Origin: Youngiibacter multivorans
GTDB lineage: Bacteria > Bacillota > Clostridia > Clostridiales > Clostridiaceae
NCBI RefSeq assembly: GCF_017873395.1
Contig: NZ_JAGGKC010000036.1
Location: 1 to 32,243 of the forward strand
Reading direction: 5' to 3'
DNA: 32,243 nucleotides
This document shows positions 30,838 through 32,243 of the stretch, one piece after another. A model generated the notes under the pieces. The model did no database searches, was not told the origin of the DNA, and saw only the letters and a program-made list of their open reading frames with translations. Positions within the stretch are counted from its first letter, which is position 1, and each line of letters opens with the position of its first letter. The translations under genes and the position numbers were made by a program.

Positions 30838-32010
30838 CTATTCCCTTTCAAAGAGCGCCGCGACACCCTGTCCGCCTGCACAGCAGAAGGTGACTATTCC
30901 ACGCTTCACATCTCTCTTCTTCATTTCATACAGAAGCTTTGCAGCAAGGACTCCTCCTGTTGCAGCCAAAGGATGACCGAGCGCAATGGCACCGCCATTG
31001 ACGTTGAGCTTTTCAGTATCCATCCCAAGCTCCTTAATGCATGGAAGGCTCTGTGCCGCGAACGCCTCATTCATCTCTATGAGGTCGATATCCTCGATCT
31101 TGAGTCCGGTCCTGGCGAGAAGCTTCCTGACAGCATATACAGGTCCTATTCCCATGAGATGTGGTTCCACGCCTGCTGACTCATAGCCCTTGAATGTTCC
31201 GAGTATCTCGCATCCAAGCTCAATGGCTTTGTTCTTCTCCATTACAACTACGGCGCTTGCTCCATCTGTAAGAGGCGAGCTGTTTCCTGCGGTGCAGATT
31301 CCATCCTTCTTGCCGCTGGCTACAGGAAGCTTCGCAAGAGTCTCCATGGTGGTTTCAGGCCTTATTGTCTCGTCATTTGCAACTACCGTGACATTGCCCT
31401 TCCTGTCCTTGAACTCAATTGGTACGAGCTGCTCATCGAAGGCATGATTTGCCCAGGCTGCTGCAGCCCTTCTATGGCTCTCTACGGCGAACTTGTCTAC
31501 ATCCTCCCTTGTGAGTCCGTACATCTCAGCCAGGTTCTCAGCTGTTCCCAGCATGCTGGTCTCCTCAAACCGAACAGGAGATGTTGATACGGTCAGAAAC
31601 TTAGGCTCCTGCAGCTGGTACGGCTGAGTAGGCTTGGAAAGGAGCCACGGTCTTCTGGTATCCATCTCCACTCCGCCTGTAACAACCACATCATGCTGTC
31701 CCGCCATGATCAGGAGCGCCGCGTAGGCGATTCCATTAAGTGACGAACCACACTGCCTGTCTATGGTTATCCCAGGCACACTTATCGGAAGACCAGCCTC
31801 AAGTGCCACATATCTCGCTATGTTGTTATATTCCTTTTCCATTATGTTGCTGTATATTACTTCCCCGATTTCCTCAGGATTGACCTTGGACCTCCTTACA
31901 GCTTCCTTCAGCACTGTGGCTGCAAGCTCGTGAGGAGTTATGTTGGTAAGGGCACCCCTGTACTTGCCCATAGGTGACCTTACTGCTGATACGACTACTG
32001 CTTCTCTCAT
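30838..32010 (-). CDS. Acetyl-CoA acyltransferase (thiolase), 390 aa
   Basis: A full-length thiolase: nucleophile in DRQCGSSLNG (about Cys88), NEAFAAQ, His in GHPLAATG, and CCAGGQG near the C-terminus. The GHPLAATG and double-Cys end are closer to degradative (FadA-like) thiolases than the GHPIGASG enzyme of operon A. The ATG at 32010 follows AAAGGGGAA; the frame extends to 32127 but that would pass through the sigma-54 promoter. It is the first gene of operon C, about 30 nt from the predicted transcript start. It cleaves acetoacetyl-CoA or a longer 3-ketoacyl-CoA. Confidence 0.93.
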   Translation of the reverse strand: MREAVVVSAVRSPMGKYRGALTNITPHELAATVLKEAVRRSKVNPEEIGEVIYSNIMEKEYNNIARYVALEAGLPISVPGITIDRQCGSSLNGIAYAALLIMAGQHDVVVTGGVEMDTRRPWLLSKPTQPYQLQEPKFLTVSTSPVRFEETSMLGTAENLAEMYGLTREDVDKFAVESHRRAAAAWANHAFDEQLVPIEFKDRKGNVTVVANDETIRPETTMETLAKLPVASGKKDGICTAGNSSPLTDGASAVVVMEKNKAIELGCEILGTFKGYESAGVEPHLMGIGPVYAVRKLLARTGLKIEDIDLIEMNEAFAAQSLPCIKELGMDTEKLNVNGGAIALGHPLAATGGVLAAKLLYEMKKRDVKRGIVTFCCAGGQGVAALFERE

Positions 32011-32051
32011 TGTTATTCCCCTTTCATCTCTTATGGTTACCGCCCTATTAG

Positions 32052-32067
32052 AGCATAAACCGTGCCA
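32052..32067 (-). promoter_or_regulatory. Sigma-54 promoter of operon C
   Basis: On the reverse strand TGGCACGGTTTATGCT has a full TGGCACG and a -12 element ATGCT, one change from TTGCT, with correct GG-to-GC spacing. It lies 41 nt before the thiolase start. Confidence 0.85.
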
Positions 32068-32155
32068 AAACCGGGGAATTCTGATAAGCTTAGATTCGCA
32101 ACGCTTTTCACTGAAACCGATTTCCAACTCATGAATCAGATTTGATACAATCAGT

Positions 32156-32226
32156 ACCGCCGGCTTAGCCGGCGGTTTGCACAGACCCTATAAGGGTCTA
32201 TAACCTGCTGCACCCGTAGGGGTGCA
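32156..32226. other. Three adjacent stem-loops at the window edge
   Basis: The arms pair perfectly at 32156-32164/32168-32176 (9 bp, ACCGCCGGC), 32183-32188/32194-32199 (6 bp) and 32209-32215/32220-32226 (7 bp). A further palindrome, GGCGGCCGCC, follows at the edge. The first may be a terminator with only TTT after it on the forward strand. The set may be part of a structured RNA or repeat that continues outside the window. Confidence 0.5.
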
Positions 32227-32243
32227 TGAGGCGGCCGCCAACC

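Overview
The window looks like a chromosomal stretch from a low-to-mid GC anaerobic Firmicute, most likely a member of the Clostridia. The reasons are AGGAGG-type ribosome sites before almost every gene, several TTG starts, heavy use of AGG and ATA codons, a PAS-AAA+-Fis sigma-54 activator, and a fermentation-style set of CoA-transferases, thiolases and hydroxyacyl-CoA dehydrogenases. The genus cannot be fixed from the sequence alone.

Region 1 (1-4200). Two small reverse-strand genes lie here: a CxC/CxC zinc-ribbon-like protein and an unrecognised 153-residue protein. An AT-rich gap of about 800 bases follows. Then comes a forward two-gene operon: a duplicated DUF1538 membrane protein and a tandem P-II-like protein. 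It ends in a strong terminator that is followed at once by a 14-bp tandem repeat.

Region 2 (4200-14500). The first gene is a decayed or repurposed protein that resembles only the C-terminal half of a UvrD-like helicase/PD-(D/E)XK nuclease. It keeps the Fe-S cysteines but lacks the ATPase core. Next is a cluster of envelope genes: four membrane proteins with zinc ribbons, two lipoproteins and one small two-helix membrane protein. One of the zinc-ribbon proteins is a 1402-residue polytopic protein with an HExxH metallopeptidase motif. No function is established for this cluster.

Region 3 (14500-32100). This is a beta-keto/3-hydroxy acid catabolic island arranged around one sigma-54 activator gene. 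Operon A (18107 to 14617) encodes a CoA-transferase, a thiolase and a nitroreductase. Operon B (25805 to 20547) encodes a GntP permease, an SCP2-type thiolase, an OB-fold partner, an SDR and a CoA-transferase. Operon C (32067 to 26154) encodes a thiolase, a CoA-transferase, a GntP permease, a 3-hydroxybutyryl-CoA dehydrogenase and an SDR with an in-frame stop codon. I find a -24/-12 promoter in front of each operon and a fourth upstream of the activator. The inferred route is uptake of a short hydroxy- or keto acid by GntP, activation by CoA transfer, oxidation by SDR or Hbd, and thiolysis to acyl-CoAs. A hotdog thioesterase gene lies beside the activator.

The most noteworthy items are the four-promoter sigma-54 module with three divergent Pct-like CoA-transferases, the nonsense codon in the operon C SDR, the giant zinc-ribbon/HExxH protein with its neighbours, the helicase-nuclease remnant, and the DUF1538/P-II pair.
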